The position numbers and the translations under genes are program-made. A stretch of DNA of 64,000 bases from Clostridium omnivorum (GTDB taxonomy: Bacteria; Bacillota; Clostridia; Clostridiales; Clostridiaceae). The notes under the pieces were generated by a model. That model searched no databases and had not been told where the DNA came from. It worked only from the letters and a program-made list of their open reading frames with translations. Position 1 is the stretch's first letter. Every line of letters begins with the position of its first letter. The DNA is taken from positions 1,600,001 through 1,664,000 of the forward strand of contig NZ_BRXR01000001.1 in assembly GCF_026012015.1 (NCBI RefSeq), written 5' to 3'. Positions 27,858 through 38,783 of this stretch are shown piece by piece.

Positions 27858-28166
27858 TTATTTTTTCTTACACTTTTTATCTATGCCCTCATAAAGGTAT
27901 TCTAGGTATTCTGTATTTGCGCCTTCGTTTTTCAAGAAGGTTATTCTTGATTTAGCCTTTTCTAAAGTTTCCCTTGCTTCCTCAAAATCATTTTGCTTTA
28001 TGCAAGTACTAGCATACTCTAGTATGTAATCAATCTTTAAAACTACCTCCGCTAGATCTTCTCTGTCTTCATTTACAAGCTCCAATAAAATATCATATAT
28101 CTTAGGAGATGTATTAGCCTTTGCACTATTTAATAATTCACTGTTTCTTGTACTTTTCTTTGACAT
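27858..28166 (-). CDS. Small helical protein, TPR-like, unknown function
   Basis: A 102-residue, strongly charged protein with no transmembrane segment. Its pattern of paired helices (LAEVVLKIDYILEYASTCIKQND followed by FEEARETLEKAKSRITFLKN) resembles a short tetratricopeptide-type helix pair. GAGGTGA at a good distance supports the ATG. It is transcribed away from lacZ, and a 31-base palindrome overlaps its likely promoter. Not recognised as a named family. Confidence 0.7.
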   Translation of the reverse strand: MSKKSTRNSELLNSAKANTSPKIYDILLELVNEDREDLAEVVLKIDYILEYASTCIKQNDFEEARETLEKAKSRITFLKNEGANTEYLEYLYEGIDKKCKKK

Positions 28167-28214
28167 ACAATTGTCACCTCAATTTACTTTTTTATTAATA
28201 TTATATAGCATTCC

Positions 28215-28245
28215 TTAAACTCTATAAACATATTATAGAGTTTAA
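28215..28245. promoter_or_regulatory. 31-base palindrome in the divergent 102-aa/lacZ promoter region
   Basis: Perfect 13-base arms TTAAACTCTATAA and TTATAGAGTTTAA flank a 5-base centre. On the minus strand it overlaps a likely -35 (TTTATA) placed 17 bases from a TATAAT that precedes the 102-residue gene. A repressor site for that gene, or for both divergent units, is likely. Confidence 0.5.
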
Positions 28246-28288
28246 ACAGCTTATTACTCCTTTGAAAGTAAAATGCCTGCAATGGTTT

Positions 28289-28316
28289 TTGACTTGTATG
28301 AATTAAATGATATAAT
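28289..28316 (+). promoter_or_regulatory. Sigma-A promoter of the lacZ-tetR operon
   Basis: TTGACT (28289-28294), a 16-base spacer and a consensus TATAAT (28311-28316). The leader to the lacZ ATG at 28368 is about 45 bases and holds AGGAGG. Confidence 0.8.
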
Positions 28317-28324
28317 TAATATTA

Positions 28325-31532
<3,208 letters not shown>

Positions 31533-31536
31533 CTAT

Positions 31537-32196
31537 ATGGATTTAAAAACCAAGAGAAAAAAAGAACTTTTCGAGCAAAAGGAGAGGCGTAAAGATGAGG
31601 TTATATCTGCTGCTGTAGAAGTTTTTAAAGAAAAAGGCATAGAAAACTCAAAGATGACAGACATTGCAGAAAAAGCCGAAGTGGGAGTTGCTTCTGTTTA
31701 TAGATACTTTAAAACAAAACCAGATTTAGCAGTGGAAGTTGCCATTAAGTTTTGGGATATGGAAATCAACAGTATTTATACTGAATTTGACAAGGACAAT
31801 ATTAACAATCTAATTGGCATTGAAAAGCTGAAAACTATACTTAATGTATTTGTTAACCTTTATAATAATCATAAAGACTTTGTCAGGTTCTTGGAGGAAT
31901 TTGATAACTATGTTATCAAAGAGCAGATACCAAGTGAGAAGCTTGAGAACTACGAAAAAAGTATAATCAATTTGAAAAACATAATTTTTGAAGCCCTTGA
32001 AGAAGGAAAAGTGGATGGTTCCATCCGCAGCGATATAGATAATGAAGTTTTTTATATAACTGTATCTCACTCTCTAATGACCTTAGCGCAAAAACTAATA
32101 CTAAGGGGAAACATTTTGAAAAGCGATAGCGATGTTTCCGGAGAAAGCCAAATAAATTTAATAATAGATATGGCAGTTAACTATATTCAAAACTAA
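31537..32196 (+). CDS. TetR/AcrR-family transcriptional regulator
   Basis: A 219-residue dimeric DNA-binding protein. The N-terminal helix-turn-helix domain (about 18-65) reads VISAAVEVFKEKGIENSKMTDIAEKAEVGVASVYRYF, split over the usual three helices. The larger C-terminal helical domain would bind a ligand and dimerise. AAAGGAGAA precedes the ATG. It directly follows lacZ and ends at a strong terminator, so it is probably an autoregulator acting at the palindrome overlapping the lacZ promoter. TetR control of a beta-galactosidase is less usual than LacI-, GntR- or AraC-type control. Confidence 0.93.
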   Translation: MDLKTKRKKELFEQKERRKDEVISAAVEVFKEKGIENSKMTDIAEKAEVGVASVYRYFKTKPDLAVEVAIKFWDMEINSIYTEFDKDNINNLIGIEKLKTILNVFVNLYNNHKDFVRFLEEFDNYVIKEQIPSEKLENYEKSIINLKNIIFEALEEGKVDGSIRSDIDNEVFYITVSHSLMTLAQKLILRGNILKSDSDVSGESQINLIIDMAVNYIQN

Positions 32197-32202
32197 TATT
32201 AT

Positions 32203-32240
32203 AGCCCTGAAGCAGCATAAATGTGCCTCAGGGCTTTTTA
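32203..32240 (+). terminator. Intrinsic terminator of lacZ-tetR
   Basis: AGCCCTGA and TCAGGGCT arms, extended by GCA/TGC pairing, with TTTTT following on the + strand. Confidence 0.9.
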
Positions 32241-32253
32241 ATATACTCATTTC

Positions 32254-33624
32254 CTACTGTTTTATTCCTACCTTAGTAACACCCGTTACTGGATTATAGA
32301 AATCATCTGATATTATCTCAGAATTAACTACTATTCCATTCTCAACAACATTTCTTATCACTCGCACCATATAACCGTCATGTCCCTTTTGCACATCTTC
32401 AACTTGACCAATTGGGAGATTCGGATCATCAACTACCTTTGTTGTAGATTGAATTGTCTTGTATATATTATTTGTAATAACATATTTTCTTTTAGCTAGA
32501 CTTGAATTTGAATATAAATTAATATATAATACCTTATTTTTAGTATTAGCTTCTATAAATAGCGGATAATTAAATGTATTTTCAAATTTAAAATCAATAT
32601 CATTCCAATCCACAGTTGCATCTAAGCCTAAGTCTACATAAGTAGATGGAAGAGTGTGATGTGTTCTTTCAACCGGTTTTAACCCTGTTTTAAGCACCGC
32701 ATTATATAAAGTAGAGGATACCTGGCATATGCCGCCGCCATAACCTGATTCTACTTTATTTCCAACAATAACTCCAGCTTCTTTAAAACCTCGTTCCTTG
32801 GTTCTCTCACCAACAATGTCATTAAAACTGAATACTTCACCAGGAAGCAAACACCTACCATTTATAAACCTAGCAGCAAGTTCTATATTCTGAGATCTTT
32901 CAGGGGATGAAGACAAATAATCCGTATGAAAGGATGCTATATTATAATCTATTGTACTTAGCACTTCTTTAGTTACAGCTGCATGCAGCTCCTGAATCGG
33001 GGCTTTTATTGCAGTATCATTAACAGATTCACATACTACTTTTTTTATACTGCTCTCAAGCTTTTCATTTTCAATTTTATAACCATCAATAGCATCAACA
33101 ACTTTTATACTGCCATCTGGCATTTTTTCAACTGTAGCATTTGTTGGTGACTTATTTATTTCACCTGCAATTGATGCTACAAATTCTTTTATGTATGCTT
33201 CATTATAATTAAAAGACACCCTAAATTCTCGTTCAGCGCCTTTTCTTATTAATCTCCCTTTTTTTAATACACCTAGATTTTTTCCATAATTAAATGCACT
33301 GTTAACTGCGCTGTCAATGTCATAATTACTAATTAACTTAGACCCTTCTACAATATATACTTTATCAAGAGCCTGAATTTCTATCTTCTTTTTATATAAC
33401 TCATCTACATATTTTGATTTAACAAGTGCAATACCTTCTTCCTTTGTTTTACCACTTAAATCTATATTAGCTATACTTATACCTGGATAAACTACATTGT
33501 CCCATTTTTTACCCTCAGCATAAGCTCTGAAAGTAAATCCCGCAAATACAGCAATTGAGCACAATATAAATTGCATTATTAATATTTTAGCAGCAAATGT
33601 GAGTTTATATTTTCTTGGCTTCAT
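32254..33624 (-). CDS. VanW-family protein with peptidoglycan-binding-like and G5 domains
   Basis: Envelope protein of 456 residues. An N-terminal membrane anchor or signal (ILIMQFILCSIAVFAGFTF) is followed by a repeated alpha/beta domain found before VanW in YoaR-type proteins (GISIANIDLSGKTKEEGIALV, about 45-200). The VanW domain holds GEVFSFNDIVGERTKERGF, GGGICQVSSTLYNAVLKTG and THHTLPSTYVDLG (about 240-360). A C-terminal G5-like domain follows (DPNLPIGQVEDVQKGHDGY). AGAGGGAT precedes the ATG. Despite the name, such proteins are common in clostridia without vancomycin resistance and are taken to act on or near peptidoglycan. Confidence 0.88.
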   Translation of the reverse strand: MKPRKYKLTFAAKILIMQFILCSIAVFAGFTFRAYAEGKKWDNVVYPGISIANIDLSGKTKEEGIALVKSKYVDELYKKKIEIQALDKVYIVEGSKLISNYDIDSAVNSAFNYGKNLGVLKKGRLIRKGAEREFRVSFNYNEAYIKEFVASIAGEINKSPTNATVEKMPDGSIKVVDAIDGYKIENEKLESSIKKVVCESVNDTAIKAPIQELHAAVTKEVLSTIDYNIASFHTDYLSSSPERSQNIELAARFINGRCLLPGEVFSFNDIVGERTKERGFKEAGVIVGNKVESGYGGGICQVSSTLYNAVLKTGLKPVERTHHTLPSTYVDLGLDATVDWNDIDFKFENTFNYPLFIEANTKNKVLYINLYSNSSLAKRKYVITNNIYKTIQSTTKVVDDPNLPIGQVEDVQKGHDGYMVRVIRNVVENGIVVNSEIISDDFYNPVTGVTKVGIKQ

Positions 33625-33654
33625 AGAATATCCCTCTTATTAGTAATTTAATTG

Positions 33655-33675
33655 TAAAAACTCTCTGAGTTTTAT
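33655..33675 (-). terminator. Weak terminator of the 214-aa gene
   Basis: Minus-strand AAAACTC-AGA-GAGTTTT is followed by T residues, about 50 bases after the stop codon at 33724. The stem is short and the call tentative. Confidence 0.45.
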
Positions 33676-33723
33676 CCATAATTATTACCTTTTCACTCTT
33701 ACCTCTTACTTATTCATAAATTT

Positions 33724-34368
33724 CTACTTCGTAAAAAAATCTATGATGCTATTAATTTTCTCAGCTTCGTATTTAATTATGTATTTTTGTTCTTCCATCT
33801 TAGTTTCTTTTATTCGTATTTGTTCCTTATATTTCTTTATTAAATCAGTAAGCTTTTCTATTTCACTCTTATACTCTTCTACAGTGTTTACTGCCCCATT
33901 CTCATATTTTTCTATAAACTCTCCTAATAAATTCAGTCTGTTTTCTCCATCAGACAGCAATTTATTTAAGTCAGTATTTGAAGCACTGATAATATTCATA
34001 ACTGAAGCCTTTTTTACATCGTAAGGTAAATTTTCTGGCAGAGCATTAATAAAGTTACCTAACATAAAGATAGTGTTAATATTACTATTTTCTATTCCAT
34101 AAGATGAATAAATTTCTTCTATAGTCATATTCCCTTCAACCTGAAAACTCACTTTTTTGTTATTTACAGCTTCTACTTTTGGTTCAACAGTGATGGTTTT
34201 ACTTTCGCTAGGCAGTTCTATTTCTTTTTCTAAAGCATTTTTTTCAGGCTCAATATTATCATTTTTCACTTCAACTGGTGAGGCTTCATTATTGCTGACA
34301 GCTGGTACCTCTTCACTGACCTTTTCCATTAAATTTAACTTTTCAAACATTGACATTATTTTTGACAT
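33724..34368 (-). CDS. Acidic coiled-coil protein, unknown function
   Basis: A 214-residue soluble protein that I do not recognise. Residues 15-75 are a disordered, Glu/Pro/Ser-rich linker. Residues 80-140 look globular and helical (NMTIEEIYSSYGIENSNINTIF, FINALPENLPYDVKKASVMN). From about 145 to the end it is a long charged coiled coil. GGAGAGG precedes the ATG. It lies between the VanW gene and a small membrane protein on the same strand. A polar or division-associated scaffold would fit such an architecture, but that is only an impression. Confidence 0.7.
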   Translation of the reverse strand: MSKIMSMFEKLNLMEKVSEEVPAVSNNEASPVEVKNDNIEPEKNALEKEIELPSESKTITVEPKVEAVNNKKVSFQVEGNMTIEEIYSSYGIENSNINTIFMLGNFINALPENLPYDVKKASVMNIISASNTDLNKLLSDGENRLNLLGEFIEKYENGAVNTVEEYKSEIEKLTDLIKKYKEQIRIKETKMEEQKYIIKYEAEKINSIIDFFTK

Positions 34369-34432
34369 TTTACCTCTCCCCTAATCACAAATCTTATATA
34401 TTAAAATTCTCTTTTAAATGCATCTATATAAA

Positions 34433-34636
34433 CTAAAGGATTTTATAGAGAATTTCTCCGCCCAAAAAAAAGCCCATAGTTATAGTAATAAATAAAACTA
34501 TTATGCTGTAAAACTGGTTTTTCATTTTATAATTTCTAGAAGCACACCACTTATTAATAAGATGGACTATGACTTTACACACATAAAAAGCAGCCACTAA
34601 AGTTAAAGCTTGGACAATAACAAATTTCACCCACAT
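34433..34636 (-). CDS. Small two-helix membrane protein, unknown function
   Basis: A 67-residue frame with two clear hydrophobic helices (FVIVQALTLVAAFYVCKVIVH and SIIVLFITITMGFFLGGEIL) separated by a basic loop CASRNYKMKNQ. The ATG has only a weak AAAG upstream, so the start is uncertain. Codon use and the regular two-helix pattern favour a real gene. It may share transcription with the 214-residue gene 64 bases downstream. Confidence 0.55.
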   Translation of the reverse strand: MWVKFVIVQALTLVAAFYVCKVIVHLINKWCASRNYKMKNQFYSIIVLFITITMGFFLGGEILYKIL

Positions 34637-35159
34637 CTTTAAAACACACTCACTTTATTTATTTTTTAAACATTTAATTTATTATTTAATGCCAATAAAC
34701 AACTTTAGGCAAAAATTTCTATTATATTCTATTTTTATTATATACCACTATCCATAATTCATCAAGATATCTAAATATATGAATTGTTTCTTGCTTATAT
34801 TTATCGTTTTATGTCTACTTTGTTAATATTTTTTAAAATAATTAATGATTAAATTTAATATAGCTTATTTTCTATAAATATTGATTATTGAAGCATTTGA
34901 TGTAAATATAGTCATTTAAATGTATCAAATTTCATGCGCTTTTCATTACCACATCATGGCAAGGCCTTAATTCCTTTTTTATCAATTAATCTAATTACTT
35001 TTAGAAAAAAAAGAATTTATCGATTTATCAGAATATAATATTTTTTGAAATATGACTATTTTTATTCAAATCACACGCAAATTTGCAAGTATCATTGCGT
35101 TTTTTGAAGCTTTCCACTGTTTAATCTAGAAAATTAGCCGTAACAGTAATATAGGGCTT
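34637..35159. other. Long AT-rich non-coding gap upstream of the APC permease
   Basis: About 520 bases before the permease promoter with no credible reading frame. It holds an inverted pair ATTTGAT/ATCAAAT (34895-34901 and 34924-34930). It also holds a terminator-like hairpin ACGCAA/TTGCGT followed by TTTTT (35075-35105) that has no known upstream + strand gene to end. A small RNA is conceivable but no clear promoter for it was found. Confidence 0.45.
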
Positions 35160-35188
35160 TTGACAGTACCAGGGTTTTTTCTTATTAT
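35160..35188 (+). promoter_or_regulatory. Sigma-A promoter of the APC permease gene
   Basis: Consensus TTGACA (35160-35165), 17-base spacer, TATTAT (35183-35188), giving a leader of about 100 bases before the ATG at 35298. Confidence 0.75.
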
Positions 35189-35297
35189 AATATTGCCTTA
35201 TAGGGAGTAAGTAGTTAAAAATATTTAATTTATATATTGGCATTATTACTGAAGTATTTAAATTTTATCTCATAACAATCGGAAGGAGATTTATAGA

Positions 35298-36713
35298 ATG
35301 AACTCTTTATTTAGAAAAAAAGATGTAGATTTGATCTTAAGTAACAATAAATCTGCCTCAACTCCAAAAACCTTAGGTGCCTTTGATGTTACGCTTATGA
35401 GTATAGGCGCAACCATTGGTACAGGCGTTATGGTATTAACAGGCGTGGTTGCTGCAAGAGATGCAGGCCCAGCTGTAGTACTTTCATTCATTTGTTCCGC
35501 AATCATATGTATTCTTGTAGCACTTTGCTATGCTGAATTTGCTTCTACTATACCAACCTCTGGCAGCGCATATACCTACATATATGTGTCCTTAGGTGAA
35601 TTTGTAGCTCACCTTATAGGCTGGTCCTTAGTTATAGGTTATACTTTAAGCACTGCTACAGTGGCTGGTGGATGGTCTGCTTATTTCACAGGACTGCTCA
35701 ATGAAATAGGAATTCATCTTCCTAAACAGCTTACTGCTATTCCTTCTCAAGGTGGAATTATCAACCTTCCAGCAGTACTGGTAGTTCTTCTTATTACAAT
35801 TCTTCTTTCAAGAGGAACAAAGGAAAGCAAAAAGATTAACAATCTTATGGTTGTAGTAAAGTTAAGTATCATTGTATTATTCGTTATCGTTGGTGTATTT
35901 TATATAAAGCCTCAAAATTGGCATCCGTTCATGCCATTTGGATATAAGGGAGTGTTTGCAGGAGCGGCTTCCGTATTCTTTGCTTTTTCAGGTTTTGATG
36001 CTGTTTCTACCTCAGCTGAAGAAGTTAAAAACCCACAAAGGAATTTACCTATAGGTATAGTTTCCTCCTTAATAATCTGTACAGTAATTTATATAGTAGT
36101 TTGTCTAATACTAACAGGAATTACTCATTATACACAGTTAAATGTAGCTGACGCTATGTCTTATGCTCTTAGTACGGTTGGACAAAGCTGGGCAGCCTCA
36201 ATAATATCAGTTGGTGCTGTTATAGGAATTATGGCTGTTATGCTTGCATATAGCTATGGAGCATCACGTATATTGTTTTCTATGAGCCGTGATGGATTAC
36301 TTCCAAAGAAATTTTCAAAGGTTAACAAAAAGACTAACGTTCCAGTACTTTCAACTTGGGTTGTTGGAATTTTAGGTGCAATGCTTACAGGTATGGTTGA
36401 TTTAAAACAACTTGCTGATTTGGCAAACATAATTCTAATAGGAACCTTTATGTTAGTTGCTTTTTCTGTAATAGTACTAAGAAAAACTCACCCTAAGCTA
36501 AAAAGAAACTTTATAGTTCCATTAGTCCCTACACTTCCTATAGTTGCAGTAATATGCTGTCTATTCCTAATGTTTAATCTTTCTAAGATAACTTGGGTAT
36601 ACTTTGCTGGATGGCTGGTTCTAGGAACAATAGTTTACTTTACTTATTCACGCAAGCACAGCACACTTGAAGTTAAGAAACAGGGTAAGAACGAATTAAA
36701 AATGTCAGCTTAA
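35298..36713 (+). CDS. APC-family amino acid permease (cationic amino acid transporter-like)
   Basis: Cytoplasmic-membrane amino acid transporter of 471 residues with about 12 transmembrane helices. The unwound first helix GATIGTGVMVLTG and the SGSAYTYIYVSLGEF motif of helix 3 are characteristic of the APC superfamily. DGLLPKKFSKVNKKTNVPVLS in the cytoplasmic loop is typical of the CAT/YfnA branch. GGAAGGAGA precedes the ATG. It is monocistronic with its own promoter and a perfect-palindrome terminator. The preferred amino acid is not predictable; the branched-chain aminotransferase gene lies next downstream but behind the terminator. Confidence 0.92.
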   Translation: MNSLFRKKDVDLILSNNKSASTPKTLGAFDVTLMSIGATIGTGVMVLTGVVAARDAGPAVVLSFICSAIICILVALCYAEFASTIPTSGSAYTYIYVSLGEFVAHLIGWSLVIGYTLSTATVAGGWSAYFTGLLNEIGIHLPKQLTAIPSQGGIINLPAVLVVLLITILLSRGTKESKKINNLMVVVKLSIIVLFVIVGVFYIKPQNWHPFMPFGYKGVFAGAASVFFAFSGFDAVSTSAEEVKNPQRNLPIGIVSSLIICTVIYIVVCLILTGITHYTQLNVADAMSYALSTVGQSWAASIISVGAVIGIMAVMLAYSYGASRILFSMSRDGLLPKKFSKVNKKTNVPVLSTWVVGILGAMLTGMVDLKQLADLANIILIGTFMLVAFSVIVLRKTHPKLKRNFIVPLVPTLPIVAVICCLFLMFNLSKITWVYFAGWLVLGTIVYFTYSRKHSTLEVKKQGKNELKMSA

Positions 36714-36720
36714 TGTTATA

Positions 36721-36756
36721 GAATAGCTCACTAATATTAGTGAGCTATTCATTTTT
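36721..36756 (+). terminator. Perfect-palindrome terminator of the permease gene
   Basis: GAATAGCTCACTAAT and ATTAGTGAGCTATTC abut as an uninterrupted 30-base inverted repeat followed by ATTTTT. Confidence 0.9.
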
Positions 36757-36914
36757 CCCTTCAAAAACACTTCGAAAATTACACAAATTAATTTAAATCA
36801 TTCAAATTATTTAAAGTTTTGAAAGTTTTTTTTCATATTGCAAATAATGGTGAAAACACCAGTGAAATTAGTTGAATTTTAAGATAATTCATTTTCTACC
36901 CACTTTTTTGGGCT

Positions 36915-36943
36915 TTGTGGTAAACGTATTCAAGGTATATAAT
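36915..36943 (+). promoter_or_regulatory. Sigma-A promoter of ilvE
   Basis: TTGTGG (36915-36920), 17-base spacer and consensus TATAAT (36938-36943). The preceding 36757-36914 is AT-rich leader DNA; a TGGTG-AAAA-CACCA mini-hairpin near 36850 is the only structure noticed. Confidence 0.65.
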
Positions 36944-36990
36944 ATAAATTGGGTTATTGAATTAATATTTATTTAAAAGAGGTGCTTTAA

Positions 36991-38016
36991 ATGAATAAAA
37001 TAGTTAATATCGATTGGAGTAATCTTGGGTTTACTTACACTAGAACTGACCTTAGATATGTCTCCATATGGAATGACGGAAATTGGGATGACGGCAAATT
37101 AGTTGAAGATAATACTATTACAATTAGCGAAGGCTCTACAGCTCTTCATTATGGTCAACAATGTTTTGAAGGATTAAAAGCATATCGCACAAAAGATGGA
37201 AGAATTCAGTTATTCAGGCCTGATCAAAATTCAAAGCGTTTAAATAATAGCTGCAGACGTTTACTTATGCCTGAAGTTCCAGAAGAAAAATTTATTGAAG
37301 CTTGTCTACAAGTTGTAAAAGCTAATGAAGCTTTTGTACCACCTTATGGAACTGGAGCAACTTTATACTTAAGACCTTATGTCATAGGAATTGGAGACAA
37401 CCTTGGAGTAAAACCAGCTCCTCAGTATCTCTTTGGAGTGTTCTGTTCACCAGTTGGCGCATACTTCAAAGGAGGACTAGCTCCTGTTAACTTTACAGTA
37501 TCTGATTATGATAGAGCCGCTCCTTCAGGAACAGGTGCAGCTAAGGTAGGAGGAAACTATGCAGGCAGTCTTCTTCCTCACGAGCAAGCTACAAAGAGAG
37601 GCTTTGCTGATGCTATATATCTTGATCCAGCAACTCATGTAAAAATAGAAGAAGTTGGAGCAGCAAACTTTTTTGGTATTACAAAAGATGATAAATTTAT
37701 AACACCAAAATCAGATTCTATTCTTCCAAGTATAACTAAATATTCACTTATGCATGTTGCGAAGGAATATCTTGGCCTTGAAGTAATAGAAGGTGATGTA
37801 TTCATTGATAAGCTAGATATCTTTAAGGAAGCTGGTGCTTGTGGAACTGCTGCTGTTATTTCTCCAATAGGAGGAATAGAATACAAAGGAAAACTTCACG
37901 TATTCCACAGCGAAACTGAAGTAGGTCCTATAACAAGAAAGCTCTACGATACACTTTGCGGCATCCAATTCGGAGATGTAGAAGCTCCAGAAGGATGGAT
38001 AGTAGAAGCCAAATAA
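36991..38016 (+). CDS. ilvE: Branched-chain amino acid aminotransferase
   Basis: PLP fold-type IV transaminase interconverting leucine, isoleucine and valine with their 2-oxo acids, using 2-oxoglutarate/glutamate. The 341 residues are of the longer eukaryote-like type. The PLP lysine lies in [41 protein letters not shown] and EEVGAANFF are the expected active-site segments. The [10 protein letters not shown] loop carries the CxxxxI-type pattern. AGAGGTG precedes the ATG. It is a single gene, with no other ilv or leu genes in the window. Confidence 0.96.
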   Translation: MNKIVNIDWSNLGFTYTRTDLRYVSIWNDGNWDDGKLVEDNTITISEGSTALHYGQQCFEGLKAYRTKDGRIQLFRPDQNSKRLNNSCRRLLMPEVPEEKFIEACLQVVKANEAFVPPYGTGATLYLRPYVIGIGDNLGVKPAPQYLFGVFCSPVGAYFKGGLAPVNFTVSDYDRAAPSGTGAAKVGGNYAGSLLPHEQATKRGFADAIYLDPATHVKIEEVGAANFFGITKDDKFITPKSDSILPSITKYSLMHVAKEYLGLEVIEGDVFIDKLDIFKEAGACGTAAVISPIGGIEYKGKLHVFHSETEVGPITRKLYDTLCGIQFGDVEAPEGWIVEAK

Positions 38017-38036
38017 TTTAAAATAAAAAAATAATT

Positions 38037-38103
38037 CAAGGTGTGACACTGTGACCTTTAGCGCGGTACAGACATGTGCAGCAGGAACATTTCGAATGGC
38101 ACA
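38037..38103. repeat. REP-like element (copy 3, degenerate)
   Basis: Begins AAGGTGTGACACTGTGACCTT, an imperfect palindrome, and ends GGAACATTTCGAATGGCACAC, which matches the GGGACGTTTCG...TGGCACA end of the copies at 26.5 and 38.7 kb. It lies just after ilvE, before the shared terminator. Confidence 0.5.
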
Positions 38104-38109
38104 CAAAAA

Positions 38110-38144
38110 TTAAGGGGAGCATATCAAACTATTGCTCCCCTTAA
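38110..38144. terminator. Bidirectional terminator between ilvE and the staygreen gene
   Basis: TTAAGGGGAGC (38110-38120) and GCTCCCCTTAA (38134-38144) are perfect inverted copies with flanking A- and T-rich runs. Confidence 0.9.
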
Positions 38145-38155
38145 CTTTTATGAAC

Positions 38156-38617
38156 TTATTCTTCAAAAGCCAAATTACGATATTGAGCCGGTGTTCCCCA
38201 GTTCTCAATCCTGTTGTATTCAGGATAACTAGAAATAAAATGTACAATTATAGGAGCAAGGTCTAGACTAGGATGTGTGTTAAAAAACTCTCTATCTCCA
38301 TATCTTATTGCTTGAAGGGCAAGCGGAAGTTCTCTTCTAAAAACCGCATTTCTAATACTGGCATCTACTTCTGTACGTCCGTCTACATATAAGTACACTG
38401 CATAAATATATCTACCTCCAACAAACTGCCATTCAGCTAAAACCTCATCCCTATCAGGGTTAATTCTTTCATAAGCATATGTTGGTCCAATTACAAGATA
38501 CAATTCTCCGCTTACATCAGAATGGGTGAGTGTATACCTTCTCGGAATAACCGGATATTCAGGAGTAGCCATTCCCCTATATTCTACATAAAGCTTATCG
38601 GGATTGAATTTAAACAA
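38156..38617 (-). CDS. Staygreen-family protein
   Basis: A 153-residue soluble protein matching the staygreen (SGR) domain family, whose plant members remove magnesium from chlorophyll a. The recognisable start is FNPDKLYVEYRG followed by PRRYTLTHSDVSGELYLVIG; later YGDREFFNTHPSLDLAPIIVHFISSYPEYN is also typical. The start codon appears to be TTG with GGTGGAGG four bases upstream. It is monocistronic. No chlorophyll or bacteriochlorophyll genes are in the window, so the natural substrate may be another metallated tetrapyrrole or something else. Family call is good; activity is unproved. Confidence 0.8.
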   Translation of the reverse strand: MFKFNPDKLYVEYRGMATPEYPVIPRRYTLTHSDVSGELYLVIGPTYAYERINPDRDEVLAEWQFVGGRYIYAVYLYVDGRTEVDASIRNAVFRRELPLALQAIRYGDREFFNTHPSLDLAPIIVHFISSYPEYNRIENWGTPAQYRNLAFEE

Positions 38618-38714
38618 TATCCTCCACCTTCTTTTTATAAAACTACATCACTTTAGTATATGAGGCTTTATAATTTTTGGTGTAAAATTAATTTCTATGT
38701 TTTATTTTAATCAG

Positions 38715-38778
38715 TGTGCCACAGGGACGTTTCGTATGGCATAAAACAATGTGCCACGCGAAACGTCCCCGTGGCACA
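38715..38778. repeat. REP-like GC-rich palindromic element (copy 4, best preserved)
   Basis: Twenty-base arms at 38715-38734 and 38759-38778 differ at one position; each reads TGTGCCAC, then A/GGGGACG, then TTTCG. The loop carries an inner TGGCA/TGCCA pair, so the whole can fold as a long double-tiered hairpin. It sits six bases beyond the stop codon of the ABC exporter gene. Confidence 0.75.
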
Positions 38779-38783
38779 AGAAT

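Noticed and set aside
34637-35297. Riboswitch upstream of the APC permease
   Set aside because: No conserved lysine, glycine or T-box type core could be recognised; the region is AT-rich with only short inverted repeats.
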